The position numbers and the translations under genes are program-made. Below, in pieces: positions 1 through 8,597 of a stretch of 64,000 bases of DNA (the first letter of the stretch is position 1; every line of letters starts with the position of its first letter). The notes under the pieces are model-generated. The model was not told the origin of the DNA and ran no database searches. It saw only the letters and a list, made by a program, of their open reading frames with translations. The stretch lies in NCBI RefSeq assembly GCF_000020525.1, contig NC_011026.1:2028001-2092000 (forward strand). The letters run 5' to 3'. Source of the DNA: Chloroherpeton thalassium ATCC 35110. GTDB taxonomy: Bacteria; Bacteroidota; Chlorobiia; Chlorobiales; Chloroherpetonaceae.

Positions 1-449
1 GGGCGGCCTAAGTCTGCGAATTCTACACCATGAGCAAGATGCGCAGCTGCCGGCGAAAAAATATCACGTCCGTGAAAAGTTGAGCTAATCGTTTTCAAAC
101 GATAACGTTCATTCTCAAGCAAAACAATTGACTCCGTGCCATATTCGTGCACAATATGGCTTAGCAGGCCGTTGTTTGGCACAATGAACGTTTGGTTGTT
201 TGCACGAACCGCAATCGCTTGGCGGTTGCTTCCGACGCCCGGGTCGACAACCGCGACAAAAATCGTCTCGGCGGGAAAATACGGCGCAGCAATTTTCAGC
301 GCATACGCACCGTGACGCACGTCTTGCGGGCGAATGTCATGTGTAAGGTCAATGACTTTGGCGTTGGGCGCGATGCCCGCAATGACGCCTTTCATAATGC
401 CGACATACGTGTCGGAGAGGCCAAAGTCAGTGAGTAGAACAATAGTCAT
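1..449 (-). CDS. SAM hydroxide adenosyltransferase (DUF62 family), 3' end beyond window
   Basis: The ATG is at 449 on the minus strand and the frame is still open at the window edge, so about 149 N-terminal residues are visible. The family hydrolyses S-adenosylmethionine to adenosine and methionine; halogenase relatives (fluorinase, chlorinase) share the fold. Visible hallmarks in order are LTDFG near residue 7, VDPGVG near 70, VPNNGLLSHI near 90 and TFHGRDIFSPAAAHLA near 125, the last being the SAM/hydroxide-binding segment. The FkbM gene ends 30 bp upstream on the same strand, so the two may be co-transcribed. Family assignment is firm. The halogenase alternative cannot be excluded from half a protein but is unlikely. 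Confidence 0.9.
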   Translation of the reverse strand, partial: MTIVLLTDFGLSDTYVGIMKGVIAGIAPNAKVIDLTHDIRPQDVRHGAYALKIAAPYFPAETIFVAVVDPGVGSNRQAIAVRANNQTFIVPNNGLLSHIVHEYGTESIVLLENERYRLKTISSTFHGRDIFSPAAAHLAHGVEFADLGR

Positions 450-479
450 TATGTTAATCGGCAATGCTCGGCGTAAACA

Positions 480-1334
480 TCATTTTTTAGGAATGCAAAA
501 TAAATGAACATTTGGATATTCGGCAATCTTACTTGGTGTATGGATTGCTTGATCAAATTCAACAATTTCACCATCAATACGTAGTTGAATGTAGGAAGTG
601 TATTTGTCCATTTCGATAATATTCAAAAGCGACGTGATGGATGCGATTCTATCATCAAACTCGGTACAGTGAATTTCAAGGTCAATTTTTGGATAGGTCT
701 TTAAAATATTTTTCGCGCCTCTTAATGCTGCAACTTCAGCACCTTCAACATCTACTTTTAAAACATCTGGTGGGTTATTTTGAAATACATCATCAAGTGC
801 AATGACATCAACCTCAACAGTTTCAAAGTCATTGTTTTTAGCAATAGCACCGTTTGAGGAGACAACAAATTTCGCTTTTCCACTTTTTTCTCCAACAGCT
901 TGATTGCGAATTTCTAAGTTGGAAATATGATTTAGCTCAACGTTTTTCCGCGCAATCTCCGTGTTTTTTGGTAAACCTTCAAATGCAATAACTTTCCCTT
1001 TCTCTCCAACAGCTTTCGCGCACATCATGCTGACCAAGCCGTGATGTGCACCGCAATCAATCACGAAATCGCCTTTTCTGAGCAATTTTTCTTTCAAAAA
1101 ACGCGTCTCAGGTTTAGATTTTCTCGTATCCGTTTTGCAGTCGTACCAATCCTTTCCACATAAATCTCCAATCAAGAATGCGTAAGTTTCTCCTTCATAT
1201 ACTTTTTGAATGAAGTAAGGCTTAAATGTTCGCTCTTCGATGGTTTGCTTTATCGTTTTTTCAACTTTTTGAAAAAGTGGTCCAACCCCTTCGTTTTGCA
1301 GCGTATCCGTGATTTTCTTTATATAGTTTGGCAT
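480..1334 (-). CDS. FkbM family SAM-dependent methyltransferase
   Basis: This 284-residue class I methyltransferase has an N-terminal extension of about 90 residues. The SAM-binding Rossmann motif VIDCGAHHGLVS lies near residue 92, followed by an acidic residue in VIAFEGLPKN. The FkbM signature DVLKVDVEGAEVAALRGA lies near 190. Family members O-methylate sugars, macrolides or surface glycans; the acceptor here is unknown. It is about 30 bp upstream of the SAM hydrolase gene on the same strand. Local composition is more AT-rich than the neighbouring LptF/G and M16 genes, as is common for glycan-modification genes. No membrane segment is seen. Confidence 0.85.
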   Translation of the reverse strand: MPNYIKKITDTLQNEGVGPLFQKVEKTIKQTIEERTFKPYFIQKVYEGETYAFLIGDLCGKDWYDCKTDTRKSKPETRFLKEKLLRKGDFVIDCGAHHGLVSMMCAKAVGEKGKVIAFEGLPKNTEIARKNVELNHISNLEIRNQAVGEKSGKAKFVVSSNGAIAKNNDFETVEVDVIALDDVFQNNPPDVLKVDVEGAEVAALRGAKNILKTYPKIDLEIHCTEFDDRIASITSLLNIIEMDKYTSYIQLRIDGEIVEFDQAIHTPSKIAEYPNVHLFCIPKK

Positions 1335-1450
1335 TGAAGTTTTTTGGTTTCTTTTTTGAGGTGAATTTTAAATTGAACCAAAATAGCAAATATGTTTTTC
1401 CCAATGGAGAGTTAAAGCTTAAAAGAAAAGTTGTAACTCGTTTAAATTTG

Positions 1451-2533
1451 CTACTTCTTCGCTTTAAATAAAAACACTAAGCCGACCGTGAGGAATAAAA
1501 AATTTGGAATCCATGCGGAAAGAATCGGATCGACCGCGCCTTTGTAGCCGAGCGTCGAAAATGTTTTTTGCAAAATGATATAAAGAAAGCCGATGAGCAG
1601 GCTAATGCCTGCTTCCAACGCAATGCCGCTTCGCTTTTTTTCGGCGGAAAGCGGCACGCCGATTAAAATCACAATCAAACACGCGATGGGAAACGAAATC
1701 TTGATGTGATATTTCACCAGCGCCTCATCCACATTCGAAAAACCAGCTCGGCGCCGCGCTTCAATGTATTTCCAGTGCTCGTCGAGCGACATTTGGTCGA
1801 GCGCCGCGTTATTTTCCTCCAGCTCCTTCGCGCTAAAAACAAGCTGAACTGTATCAATTTTGGCGGCGTAGGAAAACTGCTCTTTTCCCGATTGAAAATC
1901 CCGATAATAGGCTTGGTAAAAAATCCATCTGGAAAGCGATGTATCGTAGGTCATTTTGGCCGCGTCGATTCGCCAAAGCATGTGGGATTTTTGATAATTT
2001 TGCAAACTGACGTTTTGGCAAGTCCGCGTATCTTTGTTGAAATAACCAATTCTAACGATTCGATTTGGGTTTTCCAGCAATTCAATATTTGAAAAAGAAC
2101 TGCTTTTCCATTTCGTTTTGCCAAGATAAGTCGCGTCGAATTGCTCCTTGAACTTCGTGGTTTCTGGCACAACCCAGCCAGAAAGGTAAAAATCAATTCC
2201 ACCGATAATTGCGCCAACGAGAAAAAACGGCAAAAGCAGGCGATATAAACTTATCCCGCCTGCTTTCATGGCCGTTAGTTCAGTTTGTTTGGCCAATTTT
2301 CCCGTTACAAACAGCGATGCCAAAAGCGTGCTGATAGGCACAATGAGTTTGATGATTTCCGGTGTAAAGTAAAGGTAATATTGCGCGATCAGCTTTAACT
2401 CTACATTTTTGTCCAGGAAATCATCAACCTTTTCAATCAAGTCAACCAAAATGAACAGGGAGACAAACGCCAGAATCGCAAAACCGAGCGTTGAGAAATA
2501 CTCCCTAAAAATATACCGATCAAGTATTTTCAT
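1451..2533 (-). CDS. LptF/LptG (YjgP/YjgQ) family permease
   Basis: A 360-residue membrane protein with the LptF/G layout: an N-terminal hydrophobic block (residues about 10-120, three helices), a periplasmic beta-jellyroll-like region (about 125-265), then three C-terminal helices (about 275-357). The N-terminal ILDRYIFREYF and the motif LTAMKAGGISLYRLL near residue 85 are typical. With LptB it forms the ABC transporter that extracts lipopolysaccharide from the inner membrane. No lptB or second permease is visible here. It follows the SPFH gene by 18 bp and is probably co-transcribed with it. LptG is the more likely paralogue, but LptF cannot be ruled out. Confidence 0.85.
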   Translation of the reverse strand: MKILDRYIFREYFSTLGFAILAFVSLFILVDLIEKVDDFLDKNVELKLIAQYYLYFTPEIIKLIVPISTLLASLFVTGKLAKQTELTAMKAGGISLYRLLLPFFLVGAIIGGIDFYLSGWVVPETTKFKEQFDATYLGKTKWKSSSFSNIELLENPNRIVRIGYFNKDTRTCQNVSLQNYQKSHMLWRIDAAKMTYDTSLSRWIFYQAYYRDFQSGKEQFSYAAKIDTVQLVFSAKELEENNAALDQMSLDEHWKYIEARRRAGFSNVDEALVKYHIKISFPIACLIVILIGVPLSAEKKRSGIALEAGISLLIGFLYIILQKTFSTLGYKGAVDPILSAWIPNFLFLTVGLVFLFKAKK

Positions 2534-2551
2534 TCAATTGTAGCTCGCCGC

Positions 2552-3463
2552 TTAATTTCCACCGATTAACACATTGGCGTCTTTGCCGCCGCCCATGATA
2601 ATCACCTTCGAATTGCCGGATTTCACAAGAGCTTGTAGGGCTTTAACTTGCTCATATTGCAATTGCTTTTCGGTCAACGAACTGCTGATGATTTTTTGAT
2701 AGTCCGCAATACCTTGCGCTTCCACACGCTTACGCTCGGCTTCTTGTTTTTCTTTTTGCAACACAAATTGCATTTTTTGTGCCTCTTGCTCGGCGTTAAT
2801 TTTTGCCTCAATCGCATTTTTCACCGATTGCGGCAGCGAAACATTTCTCACTAACAAGTTTTCCAAGATGATGCCGCGCGAGGCAAAATCGTCGCGAATG
2901 CTCTCGAAGATTTTTTGTTGAAATTCTTCGCGGCGCAGCGAGTAGAGGTCTATGGCATTATAAATCACCGCGTTGTCGCGAATGCGCGTTCTGGCTGTTG
3001 GGCGAACAATTTTATCGATGTAGGAAAATCCCGGACCGATTTCGCGGCGAATATCCGGCGTTTTTTGCGGGTCGACCCGATAAAGCACGGTCATATCGAT
3101 CGTAACTTCAAGACCATCTGAACTTAAAACGCGAATAGCTTGGTCGCTAATTTGCGACTGCTCAACTTCCGAACCCGACATGGTGTAGGCCTGCGTGGTA
3201 ATGTCAAATTCTTCAACTTTGATGAGTGGATTGACAATATTCAACCCGCTGGAAAGGATTGATTCTTGCACTTCACCGAAAAGCACTTGCAAGCCGACCT
3301 TGCCCGGCTCAATAATGCGAATACACGACGATAAAAATCCGACAACCAAAACGGCAATGCCCCCGATTTTGAACAGCCCGGCAAATCGTTGCAAGCCCGG
3401 ATTAAAACTTTTGGCAAAGAAGCCAATGAACAGCAATATGATGCCTAAAAAAAGTAATGACAT
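2552..3463 (-). CDS. SPFH/Band 7 (prohibitin-like) membrane protein
   Basis: A 303-residue protein with two N-terminal hydrophobic segments (about 2-18 and 30-47). The SPFH domain follows (about 50-230), with typical RIIEPGKVGLQVLFGEV and RTRIRDNAVIYNAIDLYSLRREEF stretches. A charged coiled coil (about 220-262) and a short hydrophobic tail containing VIIMGGG complete it. Family members form large rings on the inner membrane that scaffold proteases or organise lipid domains. It is the first gene of a two-gene unit with the LptF/G permease. No HflK/HflC pairing is visible, so a prohibitin homologue is the better label. Confidence 0.85.
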   Translation of the reverse strand: MSLLFLGIILLFIGFFAKSFNPGLQRFAGLFKIGGIAVLVVGFLSSCIRIIEPGKVGLQVLFGEVQESILSSGLNIVNPLIKVEEFDITTQAYTMSGSEVEQSQISDQAIRVLSSDGLEVTIDMTVLYRVDPQKTPDIRREIGPGFSYIDKIVRPTARTRIRDNAVIYNAIDLYSLRREEFQQKIFESIRDDFASRGIILENLLVRNVSLPQSVKNAIEAKINAEQEAQKMQFVLQKEKQEAERKRVEAQGIADYQKIISSSLTEKQLQYEQVKALQALVKSGNSKVIIMGGGKDANVLIGGN

Positions 3464-3529
3464 TTTTATTTCGGGTTAAAGGTTATGGATGATGATAAAA
3501 CTCCAAAGAGATCGTTTAACCAAGCAAAA

Positions 3530-3559
3530 GTAGGGGCAGGTTTCAACCCCGCCCCCTAC
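3530..3559. repeat. Short GC-rich inverted repeat
   Basis: An imperfect palindrome with arms GTAGGGGCAGG and CCCGCCCCCTAC around a 7-nt loop. It lies between the SPFH and M16 genes and has no following T-run, so it reads as a dispersed hairpin repeat rather than a terminator. Confidence 0.55.
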
Positions 3560-3600
3560 AGAATTGCGGTTGCGTTCCGCTGTCAATAATAAAAGCGAAT

Positions 3601-3683
3601 CTTGTCATTCTGAGCTTCTTAGCGAAGAATCCGATATAATCGGACGAAAGGATGCTTCGCCGAAGACAGTTCATCATGACAAG
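3601..3683. repeat. Dispersed intergenic repeat, CTTGTCA...TGACAAG copy
   Basis: An 83-bp element with terminal CTTGTCA and its complement TGACAAG. Internally, segments such as GCGAAGAATCC and GGATGCTTCGC are inverted relative to each other, making a long imperfect hairpin. The same family recurs at 16551-16700, 20860-21110 and, degenerate, at 53027-53071. No coding capacity. Confidence 0.7.
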
Positions 3684-3689
3684 AATTTT

Positions 3690-6635
3690 TCAATAGCCAA
3701 AAACGTCTTCAAGACTTAAAAACCGAACATTTCCGTATTTTTCCAAAACTTTGATGTTCAACTGGTCTTTTTTTCCAAGAACTAAAATGTGATAGTTTTT
3801 CCCCGTCACGAATTTGTCGTAAAACGATTGAATATTTTCAAAATTCATGGCTTGCACTTTTTTGAAAACGTCGCGGCGCAAATCATCTGTAAGGCCAAGG
3901 CGTTTGGCGTCTTCGTAGTAAAACAGCACATCGGATTTTGTCACGCGCTCGGTTCTAAGCTGCTCTAAAATAGATTCTTTCGCCGAACTAACCAATACTT
4001 CGGATTTTGGCAGCGTGCCGAGCAGGTCAAACATGCCGCTCATGGCGTCGGCGAGCTTGTCGGATTGCGTGCCGATGTAGGCCGCCATGAAGTGCGATTG
4101 CTCTTTTCGTTTCGGAATGGTGTAGGAGGAAAAAACCGAGTAAGCCAGCGCCTTCGCCTCGCGCAATTCCTGAAAGACCACCGACGACATGCCCTTGCCA
4201 AAATATTCGTTAAAAAATGTCGCCGCCGGCACGATGTCCTTATCATACAAGCCGCCTTTTGAGAGCATCAAAATTTCGGCCTGCTTCATGTCGTAATCAA
4301 CCACAAATACCTGATTTTCGCCGGTTTCTTTTTCCTTGAACGCAGGCGCATCGGGAATTTTCGCAAGCGATTTCGGCGTGCGATGCAATTTTTGAAGCGT
4401 CTTTTTCAATGCTTTTTCCGACTCGGGGCCGTAATACAAAACGCGATGCTCGTAAGTCGGAATACGTTTAATGAGCGAAAGCAGCGTTTCTGGCGTCAGG
4501 CTTTGCAGTTCCTCTTTGGAAAGGATGTTCGTGTAAGGCGATTTTTCGCCGTACTTGCCGTAGTTCAGCATCGCCTTCCAAAGGATTTCGTTTTTTGAAA
4601 GCTTCGCATCGGCGCGTGATTTCAAAATGTCCTGAATCAGATTTTTCAACGCTTCCTCGTTCGGCTGCGCGTCCCAAAGGACTTCCTCCAAGAGCGACAA
4701 GGCTTTGTCAAAATATTCGGAGAGGCCGGAAAGGCTCACATAGAGCCGGTCTTCGGAGCTGAACACGGAAAACGAGCAGCCGATTTTGTAGAACGCCTCT
4801 TTGAGTTCTTCGGGCGAATATTTGGAAGTGCCAAGATAGGGGAGATAGTCCAGCGCCACGCCGATGGTTTTGTCGTGGTTCGTCCCCATGTCCAAAATGT
4901 AGTAGAGGTTGAAGGTTTGGTTCTCGGTGTTTTTTTTGTAAAAAACGGGAATGCTTTTCTGAATTTTAAACGACCGAATGTCTTTTTTAAAATCGATAAA
5001 AACCGGCGCAATGGGCTTGGCCTTTGTGGTGATCACTTTTTTTGCAAAGGCGGAAACGGTGTCGCGATTGACCTGAATCGGCGTAATTTCCGGTTTCTCG
5101 ACCTTTTCAACCGTCGTATCTACGCCGGTTTTCTTATAGACCGCCACATAATTATTTTTGTAGTGCGCCTTGGCAAAGCGCGACACGTCGGCTTTCGTGA
5201 TGCGCTCAAGTCGGCTTAGCTGCGCCGTGTATTTTTCCCAATCCATTCCCCAAACGAAGGCCTCCACGAAGGCTTTGGCGCGGTTATAATTATCTTCGTA
5301 AGATTTGATTTGCTCAAGTTTCATGTCGCTGAGCGCGGCTTGAAGCAACCAATCTGGATAATCGCCTTTTTTCAAAAGCTCCAATTGCCCGAGTAGCAAG
5401 GCGCGGACGCTATCCAAGCTTTGGCCTTCGCGTGGCTGAGCGCTCAGCACGTGCGCCGAGTAGTCCTTCATCACCACCGTAAAGCTATTTGCCCCGAGCG
5501 TTTTTTGTTTTTGATTCAAATTCAAATCGATGAGGCCTGCCGTCCCGTTGTAAAGCAATTTATCGATCAGCGTAATCATGTCGGCGTCTTCGGACTCGGC
5601 GCCGGGAAAGCGAAAACCGATAATCACATCTTCGGCGTCCGGGCCGTAAATGTCCTTCACAATCGGCTGTTGAATGTCGTCCTCAACGGGCGGGACAAAT
5701 TCGGGGATAGGCTTCGGCTGAAACCCGCCGAATTTGTCATCAATCATGCGGATGGTCTCGTCGGGGTCAAAGTCGCCGGAAATGCAAATCGCCATGTTGT
5801 TTGGCACATAATACGTATTGAAATAATCGATGACTTTTTGAATGGACGGATTTTTCAAATGCTCAATCGTGCCGATGGTCGTTTGCGTGCCGTAGGTGTG
5901 TTTTTGAAACAATCCGGCAAAGAGGTTGTGCCAAATTTTGGAATTGTCGTTATCGAGGCTGCGATTTTTTTCCTCATAAACAACTTCAAGCTCGGTGTGG
6001 AAAAGCCGCATGACCGGTTCGCGAAACCGTTCGGCCTCGAGGGTGAGCCATTGTTCGAGTCGATTGGCCGGAATATCGTTCATATAAACCGTTTGCTCGA
6101 CCCAAGTGTAAGCGTTGGTTCGCTTTGCGCCGAAAGAGCCGACCATTTTATCGTATTCGTTAGGAATGGCATATTTCGCCGCCAAATTTGAAAGGCTGTC
6201 GATTCGGTGATATATCGCTTTTTTGGCGAGCGTATCGGATGTGGCGCGATGCGCTTCATATAGGTCGATAATTTCGCGAATAAGCGGAGCTTCTTTTTCG
6301 TAGTTCATCGTGCCGTAGCGGCTTGTCCCTTTGAAGAGCAGATGCTCCAAGTAGTGCGCAAGACCGGTGGCGTCCGAGGGATCGTTTTTGCTGCCCGCCC
6401 TAACGGCGATGTAAGTTTGAATGCGCGGCTTATCTTTATAAACGCTCATGTAGACGGTGAGGCCGTTTTCAAGCGTATAAATTCGCGCATGAAGCGGGTC
6501 GTTCGGAACGGTTTTGAACGAATAGGTTTTCTTCGGCTCTCCAGCCTCACGGGCGAAAACCTGTGAGTGCCGAAAGGAAAACAGAGCAAGGAAAACAAAG
6601 AAAATAACTGCGGACAAATGCTTGAGTCTCATCAT
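3690..6635 (-). CDS. Secreted M16 family zinc metallopeptidase (two-domain, pitrilysin-like)
   Basis: A 981-residue protein with a Sec signal peptide (hydrophobic core about 8-24, ending ...SQVFA). The inverted zinc motif HxxEH is seen as HYLEH near residue 93, and the third ligand glutamate in VVYEEKNRSLDNDN about 75 residues later. A second, catalytically empty M16 half starts around residue 550, where no HxxEH is seen. Such proteins degrade peptides in the periplasm or at the surface. The length matches full two-domain M16B enzymes. It is monocistronic as far as can be seen: the region downstream holds only repeats, and the region upstream is non-coding. Confidence 0.92.
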   Translation of the reverse strand: MMRLKHLSAVIFFVFLALFSFRHSQVFAREAGEPKKTYSFKTVPNDPLHARIYTLENGLTVYMSVYKDKPRIQTYIAVRAGSKNDPSDATGLAHYLEHLLFKGTSRYGTMNYEKEAPLIREIIDLYEAHRATSDTLAKKAIYHRIDSLSNLAAKYAIPNEYDKMVGSFGAKRTNAYTWVEQTVYMNDIPANRLEQWLTLEAERFREPVMRLFHTELEVVYEEKNRSLDNDNSKIWHNLFAGLFQKHTYGTQTTIGTIEHLKNPSIQKVIDYFNTYYVPNNMAICISGDFDPDETIRMIDDKFGGFQPKPIPEFVPPVEDDIQQPIVKDIYGPDAEDVIIGFRFPGAESEDADMITLIDKLLYNGTAGLIDLNLNQKQKTLGANSFTVVMKDYSAHVLSAQPREGQSLDSVRALLLGQLELLKKGDYPDWLLQAALSDMKLEQIKSYEDNYNRAKAFVEAFVWGMDWEKYTAQLSRLERITKADVSRFAKAHYKNNYVAVYKKTGVDTTVEKVEKPEITPIQVNRDTVSAFAKKVITTKAKPIAPVFIDFKKDIRSFKIQKSIPVFYKKNTENQTFNLYYILDMGTNHDKTIGVALDYLPYLGTSKYSPEELKEAFYKIGCSFSVFSSEDRLYVSLSGLSEYFDKALSLLEEVLWDAQPNEEALKNLIQDILKSRADAKLSKNEILWKAMLNYGKYGEKSPYTNILSKEELQSLTPETLLSLIKRIPTYEHRVLYYGPESEKALKKTLQKLHRTPKSLAKIPDAPAFKEKETGENQVFVVDYDMKQAEILMLSKGGLYDKDIVPAATFFNEYFGKGMSSVVFQELREAKALAYSVFSSYTIPKRKEQSHFMAAYIGTQSDKLADAMSGMFDLLGTLPKSEVLVSSAKESILEQLRTERVTKSDVLFYYEDAKRLGLTDDLRRDVFKKVQAMNFENIQSFYDKFVTGKNYHILVLGKKDQLNIKVLEKYGNVRFLSLEDVFGY

Positions 6636-6956
6636 GTTTTCGGTGAAATGTCGTCAATTTTTAAAGTTGATTTCCGCTAAAAGCGCCGGGCGCTTCGGTT
6701 GCGATTATGATAAACAAATTCAGGCACTTCACCATTGTAAAAAACAGTCCCCGCCTGCCGAAATGTTTTGGAATAATGAACCCCAAAATATCTGGCATTT
6801 TGATTCGGAAAGCTTTTCATATTATCTTTGCGCACTTTTACGCGCGTTCGTTTTTTAGAATAACGCTAATTTTTCCGCAAGTCCCTGCTTTTTCAAACAA
6901 TTGGTAACGACCGACGGCTTGCAATTTTATACAATTTTTAACACGGAGGAGCCCCT
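6636..6956. other. Intergenic region, probable divergent promoters
   Basis: This 321-bp stretch separates the minus-strand M16 gene from the plus-strand membrane protein. It is AT-rich with no convincing gene. The only clear signal is a strong ribosome-binding site GGAGGA at 6945-6950, which decides the GTG start at 6957. Confidence 0.6.
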
Positions 6957-8537
6957 GTGTATTCAGATTCAAATAAATTGGCGCAAAAAGCTTTTTTGAT
7001 TTCAGCGGGCATATTGCTTGCAATGGTATTAATTGAATATTTCATCATCTTATATCTTAATGACGGTCATTTTACTTTTGCGTTAGATGATCCTTACATT
7101 CATTTAGCTTTAGCTGAAAATGTCATTAAATGTCATTATGGAGTGAATGTAAACGAGTTTTCTGCTCCTTCTTCCAGTATATTGTGGACATTTATTTTAG
7201 CTCCATTTACGATATTTAAGCATAGTTACTATGCGCCTTTTATTTTAAATATTATTTTTTTGATGGGTGCATTATGGGGAATAAGTAAAATTGTCGTGCC
7301 AAATTTTTCTGAAAAAGATGATTGTGATAAAAGAAAATTGATTGTTTATAGTCTGCTCGTATCTTCTTTTATTTTCTCTGCAAACATGATAGGGTTGATT
7401 TATGGTGGTATGGAGCATGGACTTCAAGTGTTTCTTGCTGTTCTTACCGTTTTAGGTATCATTACACATATAGAAACCAAAAGCATTCCATACTGGTTTC
7501 AAGTCGCAATTATTTTAAATCCTCTTGTTCGTTATGAAAGCCTTGCAATATCAGCGGCTGCTATTTTTTATTTGTTCTTTGTCAAAGAAAGAAAGATATC
7601 TATTATTCTTGGATTTATTACAGTTTCTGTTCTTTCTCTATTTTCTCTGTTTTTATTATCTCACGGGCTTGAAATATTACCTACGTCTGTGATTGCTAAG
7701 TCTTTATTAGTAAATTCTTATTCGGAAGGCTTCGTTAAAATTCTATTTAAAAATTTAGCCACTGCTCTTACTTCAGATAGAGGGATTATTCTATCTTGTT
7801 CAGCTTTGATTGTTTTATATCAAGCATTTTTATCAGAGCGAAAATATGAAGAGCGTATTTTTGCAATTAGTATGATAATCGCTGTTATACTGCATCTTTT
7901 TTTTGGTGCTTATGGCTGGTTATATAGATATGAAATCTATGTATGGATAAGTATTGTTTTAACAACTTTATTTTTTTGGAAAAAAAATGTTTTGAACGTG
8001 ATTCAACAGCGATATATGAATAATTTTATTGTTATTGTCTCTGTAACGGTTTTTATTCTTTCATATCCTTATATCCGCCTTCTTGGAAGAATTCCGTTAG
8101 GGGCAAATGATATTTACATGCAGCAGTATCAAATGCATCGCTTCGCGACAGAATTTTACAAAAAACCTGTCGGTGTAAATGATTTAGGGTATGTTTCTTA
8201 TCAAAACGATAATTATATCTTAGATTTAAATGGTTTGGCTTCACTTGAAGCGTTAAAATTTCGTTCGTTGGGCGCTCCTTGCGAATGGATGAACCAGCTT
8301 TCCGAGCAGATGCAAGTTCGTTTCGCAATGATTTACGATAGCTGGTTCAAAGAACGGCCACGAAAATGGATTAAGGTCGCAGAATTAGATTTAGGTCGAA
8401 GTGCGGTAACTGTGGCTGATCGGAATGTGACTTTCTACGCGTTGGATAGAGAGACGGCGCAAGAAGTGTACGGCTATTTGGAAGACTTCAAAGAATCGCT
8501 TCCTAAAGACGTAAAATTTAGAATTTTTAATCAATAA
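6957..8537 (+). CDS. Multi-pass membrane protein, GT-C glycosyltransferase-like (paralogue 1)
   Basis: A 526-residue protein starting at GTG 6957, seven bases after a GGAGGA box. Hydrophobic segments run from about residue 12 to about 385, roughly 11 in number, followed by a soluble C-terminal domain of about 140 residues. A DD pair at residues 44-45 (ALDDPYIHLA) lies just after the first helix, where GT-C enzymes carry their catalytic acidic motif. GMEHGLQVF and FGAYGWLYRYEIYV are further conserved blocks. The next gene is a paralogue. No donor or acceptor can be named. The first 1.1 kb is conspicuously AT-rich compared with the 3' end and with the paralogue. Confidence 0.7.
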   Translation: MYSDSNKLAQKAFLISAGILLAMVLIEYFIILYLNDGHFTFALDDPYIHLALAENVIKCHYGVNVNEFSAPSSSILWTFILAPFTIFKHSYYAPFILNIIFLMGALWGISKIVVPNFSEKDDCDKRKLIVYSLLVSSFIFSANMIGLIYGGMEHGLQVFLAVLTVLGIITHIETKSIPYWFQVAIILNPLVRYESLAISAAAIFYLFFVKERKISIILGFITVSVLSLFSLFLLSHGLEILPTSVIAKSLLVNSYSEGFVKILFKNLATALTSDRGIILSCSALIVLYQAFLSERKYEERIFAISMIIAVILHLFFGAYGWLYRYEIYVWISIVLTTLFFWKKNVLNVIQQRYMNNFIVIVSVTVFILSYPYIRLLGRIPLGANDIYMQQYQMHRFATEFYKKPVGVNDLGYVSYQNDNYILDLNGLASLEALKFRSLGAPCEWMNQLSEQMQVRFAMIYDSWFKERPRKWIKVAELDLGRSAVTVADRNVTFYALDRETAQEVYGYLEDFKESLPKDVKFRIFNQ

Positions 8538-8597
8538 GTTAATGAAAAAACAGGACTTAGAAACTTATCAGAAAAAGCGTTTTTCATTTCAGCGGGC